From Nakaseomyces glabratus (taxonomy: Eukaryota > Ascomycota > Saccharomycetes > Saccharomycetales > Saccharomycetaceae), in the NCBI RefSeq assembly GCF_010111755.1, contig NC_088963.1:434001-498000 (forward strand): DNA of 64,000 nt, in the 5' to 3' direction. Shown piece after piece: positions 1 through 10,346 of this stretch (position 1 is its first letter; each line of letters begins with the position of its first letter). The notes under the pieces are model-generated. The model was given only the letters and a program-made list of their open reading frames with translations. It searched no databases and had not been told where the DNA came from. A program made the position numbers and the translations under genes.

Positions 1-1428
1 GTTCTTGAACGTTGCGGCATCGAGCTCGAAACATTTGTTGACGAGCAGATCAAAGGCACCAGAGAAGGACTTCTTGATGTCACGGACATTGAACGAGCCC
101 CGACTCAGATTGTTCGTTGGATCGCCAGGATCCTGTATGGCCAGGGTGAAGGAGGTCCTTGCAGGTGGATAGAACCTACAACTGGTCTTCGGCTTGTAAG
201 TGGCACGGGAGTCATCAACACAGATAGCAACATCGTCGTATGCAAAGTTCTTACCGTAGAGTTCAAAGAATTCGATTAAAAGCACACCAAGGTTATCCAA
301 GGGATCGATATCCCCAGTGATAATCCTTGGGTGAAGACGTAAAAACGAGAATACAAGACAGATGATACTGAACCCACCGAGACCTCCAGTATGGACATCG
401 TTTAGTCGCCTAGCATGTAAAAATTGTTTGACTACTAACGTTAGTTCTCTTAGACCAGGAGTATCACCAATCCACTCTCTAATCAATTTTGCGGCTTCCA
501 AACCGTTGGATCTTTCAAACGACACATCTATGTGTATATCAGACTCAGGTTCAACAAATTTTATGATCGGAACCCTTGATTTTGCTATTACCTCCACCCT
601 AGTAGCTAGACCATCGTTCTTTAGATGCCTGGCCAACTCATATAGGTACTGTCTATTTTCTTTATCACCACTTTTACTATTAACCACACAGTCAATATCA
701 GACCCCGGTAAATACATATCTGTTGCATAAGACCCAAACACTTGAAGGTCTGCATCTGTCCATAAACGTTTCACTGACCGCCGTATCTTCGCTATTGTTT
801 TGTTTCTTGTTTCGATTTCCTCTCGGCTAGGTGATATATATGCAACAAAATCTCGAATCTCCGCTGTGAGCCAGTCTGATATTTCCTTCTGCTTCGAGTG
901 ATCATGATTTAGCAACCATGGAAAGTCTGCATTTAGTTCTCTCTCAGCATTTCTCCTTCCGGCTAATTCATCATCACTACTTGTGTTCCCACTGGATAAA
1001 TAATCTTCTGACTCGTTATTTTCAGCGCCGCTGTTTTCATCTTCTGAACTAGAAGAAAACGCAATAAAGTCATCGTTATCTTCAAGCTTCCCACCACTTA
1101 TTTTTATATCTGATACTATCCCTTCATCACCTGAGTCAATATCTATTACAGGAATTGTATCATAGGAATCATTATGATTATCAGCCTTTGATTCACCATC
1201 GCTTTGTGTTAAATCGTCGTTATACTCGGATAATAAGTGAGTGCGATTCTCAGGATCGCTCAAGTCCAATTCCAAATTTTCATACTTGTTGAGAAACTCT
1301 TTGTTGTCATTGAAGACTTCAATATTACGTTGCAAAGCGTTAAAGGAAGACCTTCGTAGTCGTTTCACCCTGGCAGATTCCTTTTTTTGATACTTTGCAA
1401 CCTTCCTCTTAGATCTATCACCTCTCAT
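1..1428 (-). CDS. TRF5: Non-canonical poly(A) polymerase of the TRAMP complex (Trf4/Trf5), 3' part outside the window
   Basis: The protein is read from the ATG at 1428 leftwards for 476 codons and is still open at base 1, so the C-terminus is missing. The N-terminal ~180 residues are Arg/Lys-rich and then very acidic and Ser-rich. The nucleotidyltransferase core follows: a GSYATDMYLPGSDID motif places the catalytic aspartates at D244 and D246. Further on come a hydrophobic helix segment and a GGLGGFSIICLV segment typical of the PAP/25A-associated central domain. Family knowledge: Trf4/5 adds short oligo(A) tails to aberrant nuclear RNAs and hands them to the exosome. The neighbour TOS6 makes it positionally YNL299W (TRF5), but the species may hold only one gene for both S. 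cerevisiae paralogs. PAC and RRPE boxes lie 260-310 bp upstream. Confidence 0.93.
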   Translation of the reverse strand, partial: MRGDRSKRKVAKYQKKESARVKRLRRSSFNALQRNIEVFNDNKEFLNKYENLELDLSDPENRTHLLSEYNDDLTQSDGESKADNHNDSYDTIPVIDIDSGDEGIVSDIKISGGKLEDNDDFIAFSSSSEDENSGAENNESEDYLSSGNTSSDDELAGRRNAERELNADFPWLLNHDHSKQKEISDWLTAEIRDFVAYISPSREEIETRNKTIAKIRRSVKRLWTDADLQVFGSYATDMYLPGSDIDCVVNSKSGDKENRQYLYELARHLKNDGLATRVEVIAKSRVPIIKFVEPESDIHIDVSFERSNGLEAAKLIREWIGDTPGLRELTLVVKQFLHARRLNDVHTGGLGGFSIICLVFSFLRLHPRIITGDIDPLDNLGVLLIEFFELYGKNFAYDDVAICVDDSRATYKPKTSCRFYPPARTSFTLAIQDPGDPTNNLSRGSFNVRDIKKSFSGAFDLLVNKCFELDAATFKN

Positions 1429-2315
1429 TGCGTATATATAAGTACCACTCTGTTGGAACAATACCAATTATAAAGATTTTGAGCTGTTTTCCTCCTAACA
1501 CTGTCTAACCACTTTTCAAAACTGTATCGTACTATTATGGTAGTGCAGTTACAAAAAAAAACACCACACACCTCTCAGTTCTATAATATCAAAATTAATA
1601 TTACGTTGTTATAACGCTTGTATTATCAATTATATCCTAGATGTGTAGACCCTTTATGTCAAAATCATTATAGGTTTTGCGTTTTTATTATGCGATGAGC
1701 ATCTGCGATGAGCTGAAATTTTTCAAGAAACTTGCGATGAACTCCGTCATAATACGGTTCATGATCACGTGAATATAGATACATGGCTATTTCACAATGC
1801 CATAACGTACCCATATGTTCTGGAATGACTTCCATTGCGGGCTAAGCGGTAGTTCAAGTGGTATAAACTTGTTCCTCAAAGATAATGAATGATTAACTAT
1901 ACAATAATATATAAATTGTTACACTTATTCTATAGGATTTCAGAAGGTAATTTACACTAGACTTGAAAACCTTATTTCTATCAGAATTGTGCTATATGCT
2001 GGGTATCATGAAGTTAAAAATAAAGATAAATTGGATAGGAAACTTGTGTTCGCCTGTAAAGTGATCGTTAAAACCGTGACGCTTTTGCGATTTAAGTTTT
2101 AGCATCGACGGATAATAAAATAAAAATTTGGGTATCATGGGGTGATTAATATTAAGAATAGACCAGAAGGAAAATGCAGTGCCGCTTTTATTAAATGATT
2201 GATAGCATTGCAATTGAGAAATGAAAGTAATGTATTTTTTTTTGAGTTTGTGACTCGAGTGGTTTCAAATGTTGCTCAAACTATACCAGAAGTCCGCGCC
2301 TTGTAAGTGCGAAAC
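1429..2315. other. Intergenic region between TRF5 start and TOS6 end
   Basis: This serves as TRF5 promoter on the left and TOS6 3' region on the right. Besides the PAC and RRPE boxes listed separately, an E-box ATCACGTG (Cbf1/Pho4 type) sits at 1764-1771. No RNA gene is recognised. Confidence 0.6.
1692..1740. promoter_or_regulatory. PAC boxes plus RRPE upstream of TRF5
   Basis: Two exact GCGATGAG boxes lie at 1692-1699 and 1705-1712 (13 bp apart). An RRPE-like TGAAATTTTTCA is at 1714-1725, and a third near-match GCGATGA is at 1734-1740. PAC (Dot6/Tod6) plus RRPE (Stb3) is the known ribosome-biogenesis promoter signature and fits TRF4/5. Confidence 0.8.
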
Positions 2316-2897
2316 TTAAAGAAGCATGGCAACAGCAGCTAGAAGGGCAGCACCGAAAGTAGCAGAGTTCTTACCAGCGGCGTTAGTTAGTTGTTGCTGT
2401 AGAGTGGAAGCTTGAATTTGACCATCGTGGATTTGAGAAACAACAGCTGGGTTTGTCTTAACAGCAGATGTAGATAGTGTAGAAGACTTTTGTTGTTCAA
2501 TAGAAGGACTAGCTGGAGCAACAGAGGATGGAGAAGCCTTGGATGATGAGGCTGGGGAGACTGGGGCGGCAGAGCTTGGCTTAGCTGGAGCAGCAGAGCT
2601 TGGCTTGGCTGGGGTTGCTGTGGTAGCTTGGATTTGACCGTCACCAATTTGAGAGATGACAGCGGCGTTACCCTTGGCAGCACTAGCAGAGTTAGCAGAA
2701 CTAGAAACAGAAGCTGGCTTGGTAGAAACAGTGGTAGTGGTGTATGGAGTGGAAGTGGTCTTTACAGTAGAAACTGCAGAAGTGGTAACAACTGGGGTTG
2801 TAGTGATGTCAACGTATGTGACACCGTCAGAGACAACGGTACCAGCAGAAGCGACGGAAGCGGCAATGGCTAAGATAGAGGCAGTAGAGAACTTCAT
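2316..2897 (-). CDS. TOS6: GPI-anchored cell-wall protein, Tos6-like with two PIR repeats
   Basis: The 193-residue protein has a signal peptide (about residues 1-18), followed by a [15 protein letters not shown] segment that I recognise from S. cerevisiae Tos6. Ser/Thr/Ala/Pro-rich sequence fills the middle with APAKPSS repeats. The C-terminal hydrophobic tail after AAGKNS is a GPI-attachment signal. Two PIR-type repeats (SQIGDGQIQ at about 78-93, SQIHDGQIQ at about 150-165) are present; the Gln of such repeats forms alkali-labile ester links to beta-1,3-glucan in Pir proteins. S. cerevisiae Tos6 is only about 100 residues and, as I recall it, has no such repeats. Its position next to TRF5 matches YNL300W. 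Its exact wall role is unknown. Confidence 0.85.
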   Translation of the reverse strand: MKFSTASILAIAASVASAGTVVSDGVTYVDITTTPVVTTSAVSTVKTTSTPYTTTTVSTKPASVSSSANSASAAKGNAAVISQIGDGQIQATTATPAKPSSAAPAKPSSAAPVSPASSSKASPSSVAPASPSIEQQKSSTLSTSAVKTNPAVVSQIHDGQIQASTLQQQLTNAAGKNSATFGAALLAAVAMLL

Positions 2898-4404
2898 TTT
2901 TGATATTATTATAGTTGTGTTAGAATGAATGAATTGTAGTTGGTTAGGTAATTCCTGAGGTTTTATCTTTACAGAGAGTATTATTTCAAGCTGACAAAAG
3001 GTCGATTGAAGTCTGATTCGAATTGTAAAATGTCAAATAAATCTTTCACTTATATATTAATTTTTTTTTTTTGCAACAGTGAACCAAAATAGTTTCTCGA
3101 TTGGATAAAACACGCTGCTGTTATCATTGTTATTGATCTAATGTAGAATGGCGATCAATCTTTAAATTGTAGCTTGCAGTACCACTAGAAGTGCTACTTG
3201 GAGGTCTAAGAGGTTAGATACTTTCAATGAACTTTTGGTGACGAAAATTTCAATGCTAGTATTGCTAGGTCCAGTTAACAAAGGACACTACTAGTACGTG
3301 AACTCAACCCGCGGTTCGTTCTAGCAGTTACCTGTTACCTGCCAGTATAATGTTTTATTTGGGATATATTGATTGAACAGCAACTGCAATGAGGAGCGAA
3401 GAGTACTAGCCCGGTAAACACGAAAACACTCAACCTTGGAATTGGAAGAAATTTTGCTGTAAAACTTAACCACGCAATACTATTCTAATAGATCCCTACA
3501 CAGGTTAAATGCGAAACAAATAGATCAGATTCTAAGATTAAGTTTATCTCAATGTCCCTAGTGTTTCTTTTTGGTGAGGATTGTGCTGCAATTAGCACAG
3601 TCGTTATGCATTGTGGATCAGATCAAAAACTCAGAGTCCATTTTGTGCAGCTCTAAGAGGGACATTCTCGACCCTTTTCTCTATACAAGTGACGGTGTTC
3701 TGGAACCTAGTCCATAAGACCATTACCTATGATATTTTCGCGTCATAGACAAAGACTCAGATCAAAAGGACTCGACAGTTGAAAGAGATTAGCAATGCCT
3801 TACTGATACTAGATGGTTACCAATTACACGTCAAGAACCCATTTCGAAAGTATCTATCAGTGCAATTTGCCAATTAATGCTGATCAATTCAATTTTTTCC
3901 TGTCGAAAATGCGACGCGTGAATAATTGAGAAAAACCCGAAAAAATAATAAACAAAAAAAGTAATATAAACACGAAAATAAAAATAAAGACATTGTTTGG
4001 GGAACAACGGATTCCATCTAAGTTTATGATGATATTTCGCGAGTTCAAGACAATGGCAGATTCTTTTTTTGCCAATATACCAAGATGATATTTAAGGAGA
4101 AACTTCTATTCTAGAAATAAAAACTAAATATACATTAAATTAGAAGATATACATATATGTAATAACAGTGAGTAATCGCGAGCACTTCCATATCTAAATA
4201 CAAGTACCGACTAGAACACTCTTACCGACTCTTGTAGTCGAGCCCTCTCACCAAAATTCTGGTCCATGAGACTCCTGATTCACATATAGAAATAAGTATA
4301 CTCAAACTGACTCTTAGTATCCGATTGAGGGAAACAAATGGGAAAAAACAAATTAAGAAATGATTATTAATGTTAAATGCTTTTTAAACGTATACTACGT
4401 AAAA
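2898..4404. other. Long intergenic region upstream of TOS6 and downstream of HRP1
   Basis: About 1.5 kb without a convincing gene. Both flanking genes point left, so most of it can act as TOS6 promoter and the right ~400 bp as HRP1 3' region. An A/T run lies at about 3060-3072. The length is typical of regulated cell-wall gene promoters. No tRNA or repeat is seen. Confidence 0.5.
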
Positions 4405-5946
4405 TTATGATCTGTTATAAGGGTGATATCCATTGCTGCGACGCCCTCCGTTGTAACCGCCACGTTCTCTTCTGTATGAACCATTACTAGAGCCATGGTA
4501 ACCACCATGACGGGAACCACCAGAACGGTCTCTGTGATATGAACCTCTGTCATTTCTTTCACTGGGTCCTCTAGGCCCTCTTGGTATATTCTTTGGTAAC
4601 GAGTTTTTCTTCATTCTATTACTGCCGTCCTCATTTCTCTCATTTGATGCTGAATTACTATCATTACTGTCACCACCAATCGTTTGCACATTAGAAGAAG
4701 AAGAGTTATCGCTTCCGTTATGGTCGTCACCAGATGGAGTATTTTCAGAACCGGCATTATTTAGAGGAGAACCAGAGCCATCAGCATTCATTGGTGGCAT
4801 TTGGAATCCTGGCATCATCATTGACATCTGCTGTTGGAACATTTGAGAATAATCCATGCCCGTTTGCTGTTGTAGTTGCTGATAATATTCTTGCATCTTT
4901 TGGTAGTAATCTTGCATAGCTTGTGGGTTAAACATAGGGTTGAAACCACCCATCATCGGATTTTGATACATGCCAGCCATTGGGTTGGCCATTGGGTTAG
5001 ACATTGGATTCATGCCCATGCCGGCCACAGGAGGACTTACAGCTTGCTGTCCAGCCTGCTTCTGCTGGTGTCTTGGCTCTGCTCTTTTTATTTCTATTTG
5101 CTTACCTTTGAATTCTCTATACCTTGATTCACATACCTTTTCTGCAGCGTCTGGTGAGTCATATGTAACAAATCCAAAACCTCTGGATCTACCAGTATCC
5201 TTATCAAGCATTAATTGTGCATCAATGATGGTACCCCATTGGGAGAAGTATTCTTCGAATTCTTTTGGCCTTACATCTGTACCCAAACCACCTACAAAGA
5301 TTTTACCTGTCTTATCTTGTTCTTCTCTTGGGATAGCTCTCTTTGGATCTATTACTTTACCGTCAAGAATATGTTGTGTCTTCACGACTTCGTCAACGGA
5401 ACTTGGTGCATCGAAACTCAAGAAACCAAAACCTCTGGATCTACCAGTGTTTGGATCTTTCATGATTTTAAGTTCTACAACATTACCGTACTTGCTGAAG
5501 TATTCACGTAAACCATCTTCGGTAGTTTCCCAATTCAGACCACCAATAAACATTTTACAGTTTTCTCTAGATAGGTCAGCTTTGACTTGTCTTCTGTTAG
5601 CTTCCTCAATGCTTTCTCTTTGTTCAGAGTTTTGCGTTTGGTTGCTAACTTGAGGCTCTGAGCTAACATTTGATCCATTTTGCTCTGAGCTAACAGCATT
5701 ACCATCAGCAGTTGTCTGTGATCCGGAGCTAGTATCTTTATCATTGTTGTTATCAGTGTTATTACTATTATTTAAGTTAGATGATAAAGCTTGCAAAGCA
5801 GCCAAGGGATCCATTGGAACGCTGGCTGACTCAGTGCTTGGAGCGGTGGTTGAATCTACTGGTTTACTTTCATTAGAAACTGTCTGTTGTTGATCTTGGT
5901 GTTCATCACCATAGATATCGTTAAAGTCTTCCTCGTCTGAACTCAT
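4405..5946 (-). CDS. HRP1: Cleavage factor IB / hnRNP-like shuttling RNA-binding protein Hrp1 (Nab4)
   Basis: The 513-residue protein has an acidic, Asn/Ser-rich N-terminus, then two RRMs: RRM1 about 130-206 (MFIGGLNW, RGFGFLSF) and RRM2 about 214-292 (IFVGGLG, RGFGFVTY). The middle is rich in Met, Asn, Pro and Gln (prion-like). The C-terminus is RGG/Gly-Arg-Ser-rich and ends in a basic HPY segment that fits a Kap104-type PY-NLS. Family knowledge: Hrp1 binds the UA-rich efficiency element of pre-mRNA 3' ends within CF IB and shuttles in mRNA export and nonsense-mediated decay. In S. cerevisiae this is YOL123W, not a YNL gene. Confidence 0.96.
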   Translation of the reverse strand: MSSDEEDFNDIYGDEHQDQQQTVSNESKPVDSTTAPSTESASVPMDPLAALQALSSNLNNSNNTDNNNDKDTSSGSQTTADGNAVSSEQNGSNVSSEPQVSNQTQNSEQRESIEEANRRQVKADLSRENCKMFIGGLNWETTEDGLREYFSKYGNVVELKIMKDPNTGRSRGFGFLSFDAPSSVDEVVKTQHILDGKVIDPKRAIPREEQDKTGKIFVGGLGTDVRPKEFEEYFSQWGTIIDAQLMLDKDTGRSRGFGFVTYDSPDAAEKVCESRYREFKGKQIEIKRAEPRHQQKQAGQQAVSPPVAGMGMNPMSNPMANPMAGMYQNPMMGGFNPMFNPQAMQDYYQKMQEYYQQLQQQTGMDYSQMFQQQMSMMMPGFQMPPMNADGSGSPLNNAGSENTPSGDDHNGSDNSSSSNVQTIGGDSNDSNSASNERNEDGSNRMKKNSLPKNIPRGPRGPSERNDRGSYHRDRSGGSRHGGYHGSSNGSYRRERGGYNGGRRSNGYHPYNRS

Positions 5947-7034
5947 TACTTCTCAATTTTTACTCTTGCTTGATCTCCTTAAAGTCCGTCCTTCAATCGC
6001 TGTATAAGCTATTAAAAACAAATTGAAATACTCAAAGTTATAAATGGAACAGTTAATATTAAATAGTTCCAACTAGTTGACTTGAAATAGTTATTATTAT
6101 AGTAGAGGTATCTTTGCGATATAGTCTACTAGTTTAAAATGCCACTTCGTGTTATCCGTAATTATTTAACCACACTTATAATTTTTGTTATGGTCTCTTT
6201 TTTGTTATTATACGTCGCAACTGTTGTAAAAAATCTATCCCAATTTTCTCAGTCAGCAATAGTATAATTCTAAATGAACTAGTTATATCGAAAAAAAATC
6301 AGTTATTTTTAATCTACCTAGTAAGTGAGATATAACTGCCTTTCTCAAAATATTATGTTAGCACTCCGATTACTTCTTATTTTTTGACTCTATATCGAGT
6401 TTTAAACGTCAAAAAATGAAATATGAATCTAAAAAAGAATTTAAAAGGTAGTGTAGCTTTATATGATAAAAATTGCGTCAACCTTCCTTTGCTATCAGTT
6501 CTCCTCCAATCCAATATATATAGCAGAAAAGATAATACAACTTTCTCTGTTCTAAGGGGACTATCCTATCCAAAAATAACGTATAACTACTTATGTAGTA
6601 TTTCTCCTTTTTCTATTATAAAAAAGCTAAAATATAACCGGATTTATTCTGGTATGCGCTAATTAATACGTAGTACTAATCTCTATTCCAAATCCCACTG
6701 ACTATTACAAAATATTATCTGTGAGGTGTTCCGGCAGAAACTCCATTCCCTCCCAGAAGCAGGAAAATCGCTCGCCTTTTATACTTTTTCTCCTGAAGGG
6801 TCACACCGGTCTTCCGAAGAAAAAAATTTATCTTTCGCCCCCTCTCCCTACGTATCAAGATATGTAACATGTGAATATATAATCTCTATATTCATGCAGA
6901 AATTAGTCTTTGGATATATCTTTATATATAAGGATATATATGCGTATTAGAATATTGTGACAGCTCGAGGTTTGTTCCTTGATTTCGATCCGTCAGTATG
7001 CACTTATTATTATCTTTTGGCCGGTATGCAGCAC
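5947..7034. other. Intergenic region, HRP1 promoter and YPT11 3' region
   Basis: About 1.1 kb. It contains AT-rich stretches, TATA-like sequence at about 6906-6945 and a more C/T-rich patch at about 6728-6850. Short open frames occur (for example 6423-6662) but have no recognisable protein features. Confidence 0.45.
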
Positions 7035-8462
7035 CTATGTACAGCAGCTCATCTTATGCGAGGTGTCGAGTATGTTGGGTTGGTTCTTAGGTTTGGATAT
7101 ATCTATTATGCGGGTCTTTGCAGTGGTTCGCTTTCTAATCACGGGCTCTAGGCTTCCGTCCGAGTCTTCTCCACTATCTTCGTCATTGCTGGTACTAACA
7201 ACCTCGTCGTCGTATTGCTCGTTGAGCGTGGTGGACTCCTTCATCTCTTCATCTTCTTCTAACACTGCAGTGCCTTCTAGTTCTTGCTCGGCCTTCTCCT
7301 CATAGCATCCGTTATTGACAAGGTCCACAGTGATGTTGTTCATTGCCTCGTTGAGCGAGTCAAAATTCTTGCATGTGACTTCAAAGTTCCCAGCTATCAC
7401 TAGACCATATCGGCTCTCGATCTCTTCTATTGCGGCAATTACATCCTCGTGCGTGACTTCTCTCTGCTTGTACAGATCAGTTTTGTTACCAATGAAGTAA
7501 AAGCGGGCCTTTTCGTAGTCCCTGGCTGCAAAATGGCCCATAGCCTCCACTAACCAGTGCTCGTAGCTGTTCTTGAAGCTACACTTGTCCGTGATATCAT
7601 AGCTGAGAATGATTGCATTGGATTTCTTATACAAAGAGGGCATGATAGCATTACGATACCGTTCCTGACCAGCGGTGTCCCACAGAATGCAGTTGAATAT
7701 TCGGTTATCAATATTTATTATGTTGGTCTTGATATCTACCCCAATGGTTGTCTTCGTATCTACTATGAGCTCCTCTGGGTCGTAGTTGAGACTACTGCTC
7801 TCTGATTCGACATCTTTTACAATTTTGAAGTCCCTCTGTGCCATGAAATCGTTTTCCTTATAGTCATCGTAATCCGTCGAACTGTACCTTTTCCTTTGAT
7901 CTTGCATGATATCCGATTTACGCTCGTAAGCCCTCGCAGTCAGTGACCTTCTAACCATCTGATTGCGTCCCGACCGGTTGCTCGAACCAGCCCTATTTGG
8001 GGTGGGGCTCAACCCGATGATGTGCTCCCATTGTGCCCTCGTCGGCAGTTCCCTGCAATAGTTCAGTATCATCGCGGTCTTCCCCACCCCAGCATCGCCT
8101 ATAAACAGCACTTTTATGTTGGCCGCATTGGATTCTATCGCTGACATCGACAGCGACTCCCGAGAGCACATTACGTCATTCATGTACGCAGACGAGCTCA
8201 AACCGAGCCCCACTGAGCTATTCCTGTACACCGACCCACCGCTGAGCGAGTTCGACGAGGACAGCGTCCTGTAAAAAGAATGCCGCGAATTCCTGTTAGA
8301 CTTGTCAAAATGAAACGATTCCGTAGATCCACCGCCGAACGGCGAGTTCCAAGGCGAGGTCCCACTCGCTTCCGTAAAATCCATTCCAGAGAACCGCCGC
8401 TCAGATGGGGACGGCGACACTACCACGTTCAAGGAGTACCGCTTCCTCCTGCCATCAGCCAT
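7035..8462 (-). CDS. YPT11: Rab-family GTPase Ypt11 (organelle inheritance)
   Basis: The start is the ATG at 8462; an upstream in-frame GTG is not used. The 475-residue protein has a ~115-residue Ser-rich N-terminal extension, then a GTPase fold: P-loop GDAGVGKT (about 122-129), switch I TTIGVD, WDTAGQERYR (about 261-270) and NKTD (about 326-329). A basic, Ser-rich insertion of about 95 residues splits the P-loop helix from switch I, as in S. cerevisiae Ypt11. The C-terminus ends SCCT, a double-cysteine prenylation site. Family knowledge: Ypt11 recruits the myosin Myo2 to move mitochondria, Golgi and ER into the bud. It is adjacent to BXI1, as YNL304W is to YNL305C. Confidence 0.93.
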   Translation of the reverse strand: MADGRRKRYSLNVVVSPSPSERRFSGMDFTEASGTSPWNSPFGGGSTESFHFDKSNRNSRHSFYRTLSSSNSLSGGSVYRNSSVGLGLSSSAYMNDVMCSRESLSMSAIESNAANIKVLFIGDAGVGKTAMILNYCRELPTRAQWEHIIGLSPTPNRAGSSNRSGRNQMVRRSLTARAYERKSDIMQDQRKRYSSTDYDDYKENDFMAQRDFKIVKDVESESSSLNYDPEELIVDTKTTIGVDIKTNIINIDNRIFNCILWDTAGQERYRNAIMPSLYKKSNAIILSYDITDKCSFKNSYEHWLVEAMGHFAARDYEKARFYFIGNKTDLYKQREVTHEDVIAAIEEIESRYGLVIAGNFEVTCKNFDSLNEAMNNITVDLVNNGCYEEKAEQELEGTAVLEEDEEMKESTTLNEQYDDEVVSTSNDEDSGEDSDGSLEPVIRKRTTAKTRIIDISKPKNQPNILDTSHKMSCCT

Positions 8463-9011
8463 CACTTGTGTCCTTATTTCTACCTAGTTTCACTCACAGA
8501 ACTACATCTTCAAGACTAACAGGGCTGACTTCAACTTCTCTTCAACCCATTTGATCTGCACTACCTCGAAGCCCAAGAGGCAGCGCGACTTTGAGAGCCC
8601 CGGAAAGCGACATTGGCGAAAGTGCACTCAAAGACGTCACGTGTAAATTATATTGCCGGTTAAAACGCAATAAGGCTCAGCTCATCGCAACAACTCATCG
8701 AAAAGGGTTATAGCTATGAATGGCATTTCTTTATCCTGTATGTATGTGTGTGGGGCAGTAGTTAGATTACGTATTGTGCTCTCGGATAAGCCTTTGACAC
8801 AAATTTTTAAGTGCCATTCGAAGTTGTCATAAGGCACCAAAACGGGTGATTCAAACCGGGCTTAGTTTTAAACTTTTCTTATCAAGAATCTTACTTTGAC
8901 ACATTTTTGTTATATAAGGGTTTCATAACCCCTCATTGATCATTTCAATAATCTGTATTGTCTTGTAGTCTCCAGACCTAAGTCAAAACAAGTAAGAAAT
9001 AACAGATAAAA
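8463..9011. promoter_or_regulatory. Divergent promoter YPT11 / BXI1 with PAC and E-box
   Basis: The 549-bp divergent region holds an E-box GTCACGTG at 8636-8643, an exact reversed PAC CTCATCGC at 8681-8688 and a second near-match CTCATCG at 8694-8700. Neither gene is a classical ribosome-biogenesis gene, so the target of the PAC pair is unclear. Confidence 0.65.
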
Positions 9012-9899
9012 ATGAGTGTCAATAAGAATTCGTATGTGCCTCTCCCCAACGAGAGCGCTCCGCCACCATACCAGGAAGAGGATCCTGCTCCAAACCTGTA
9101 CAATGTCCCCGATGACTTCAAGTGGTCGACCAACGTGAGTGCTTGTGAACCACTGGTCAGACAGCAGTTCCTTCATAGAGTGTACTCCATATTGTCAACG
9201 CAGCTGCTGGCTACGTTGTCGATGGGCTACTTGACCTACAAATGGGAGCCTTTGCGTGAGTTCACTAACTCCAATACATGGCTGGTGATACTGGCCTCTA
9301 TAGGTTCCATACTGACTTGCATATGGCTTGCCTTTGCCCCAAGCGTGGATGACTATGTGCCAGAAGATGAGGCTAATTACACCGGTGAAACTGAAACGAA
9401 CAATGAGCTAAGACCCGCCAAGGCACCATGGTACTACTTGTCAAAGAGAGGCCAGTACGCTGTGCTAAGTGTGTTCACCATTTGTGAAGCATACTCCTTG
9501 TCGACCATAACACTTGCCTATGACCCTCAGATTATTTTGAGTGCCGTCCTTATAACCACCGTGGTCATAGTGGGTGTCTCCCTGGTGGCGCTGTCAGAGA
9601 GATTCCAGTTTCTAACAGAGTCCGCCACTACTATATACTTCTGGCTGAACTGGGGATTACTTCTACTGTTCGGTATGGTGCTTACCGGTGTATTCTTCGG
9701 CTTCAGCTCTAAGATGAACATTTTCTACGCTTGGTTCGGGGCCGCCTTGTTCACCATATACCTACTAATGGACACCCAGATGATCTTCAGAAAAGTACGT
9801 CCAGATGAAGAAGTTAAGTGTGCTATGATCCTATACGTCGATATTATCAACTTATTTTTGCATATCCTAAGGATCCTCTCTAGTAGAGAAAATGAATAA
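9012..9899 (+). CDS. BXI1: Bax inhibitor-1 / LFG-family membrane protein Bxi1 (Ybh3)
   Basis: The 295-residue protein (S. cerevisiae about 297) starts with a Pro-rich cytosolic tail containing a PPPY motif. A conserved VRQQFLHRVYSILSTQLL segment precedes about seven membrane helices spread over residues 65-285. The acidic, hydrophilic DDYVPEDEANYTGETETNNE loop is the main break. It ends in a charged SSRENE tail. Family knowledge: TMBIM/LFG proteins sit in ER, vacuole or mitochondrial membranes, affect calcium and the unfolded-protein response, and have been linked to yeast cell death. Position between YPT11 and the YNL306W orthologue supports YNL305C. Confidence 0.94.
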   Translation: MSVNKNSYVPLPNESAPPPYQEEDPAPNLYNVPDDFKWSTNVSACEPLVRQQFLHRVYSILSTQLLATLSMGYLTYKWEPLREFTNSNTWLVILASIGSILTCIWLAFAPSVDDYVPEDEANYTGETETNNELRPAKAPWYYLSKRGQYAVLSVFTICEAYSLSTITLAYDPQIILSAVLITTVVIVGVSLVALSERFQFLTESATTIYFWLNWGLLLLFGMVLTGVFFGFSSKMNIFYAWFGAALFTIYLLMDTQMIFRKVRPDEEVKCAMILYVDIINLFLHILRILSSRENE

Positions 9900-10346
9900 T
9901 CGAAGTCATTCTGACTATCACGCTTTTAAGTTTTTGTACCTGTAACATTGCCTATGTAACTATATAACAATTGACTTTTAATGACATCATGTACTAGTTT
10001 TCGTCTACTTCCTCCCACTTCCTACATATAATAATAATCATCTTTTCGGTGTACTAGATTAGACTATGATCCCATTAATTTCAATTTTTGCCTAGATACT
10101 TTTGTTTGTTCTATATAATATTAGTGTTTAATAAATGCGCATCATATACAAAAGGGTGCGAAGTAAAATGGTCAGCTTTAAAGACACTGATCATTGCCCC
10201 ATGCTAAATGATGTGAGAAAGATGGTAATGATGTGAAGAACGTTTAAATTTTTTTTAAAATTACTAGTTAAAAATACAGATTTGAAAAAAATGTTTTATT
10301 GCAAAAACTTGTATGACGAATAATATAATATTTTTTTCTAAACCGT
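9900..10346. other. Convergent 3' region BXI1 / RPL25
   Basis: AT-rich 3' flanks with several TATATA/TAATAAT-like processing signals and an A-run at about 10284-10290. No gene seen. Confidence 0.5.

Noticed and set aside
1848..1885. tRNA-like A-box sequence (TAGTTCAAGTGG)
   Set aside because: No B box (GGTTCRANTCC) follows at tRNA distance and no cloverleaf can be drawn.
4970..5653. Open frame of 227 codons opposite HRP1
   Set aside because: It is the antisense shadow of the HRP1 RRMs and has no protein-like features of its own.
6423..6662. 79-codon frame in the HRP1 upstream region
   Set aside because: No ATG context, homology or composition argues for a gene; the region is better explained as promoter.
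8636..8643. Centromere element CDEI (RTCACRTG) here and at 1764, 22467 and 28017
   Set aside because: None is followed by an AT-rich ~80-bp stretch and a CDEIII core; they are better read as E-boxes or chance.
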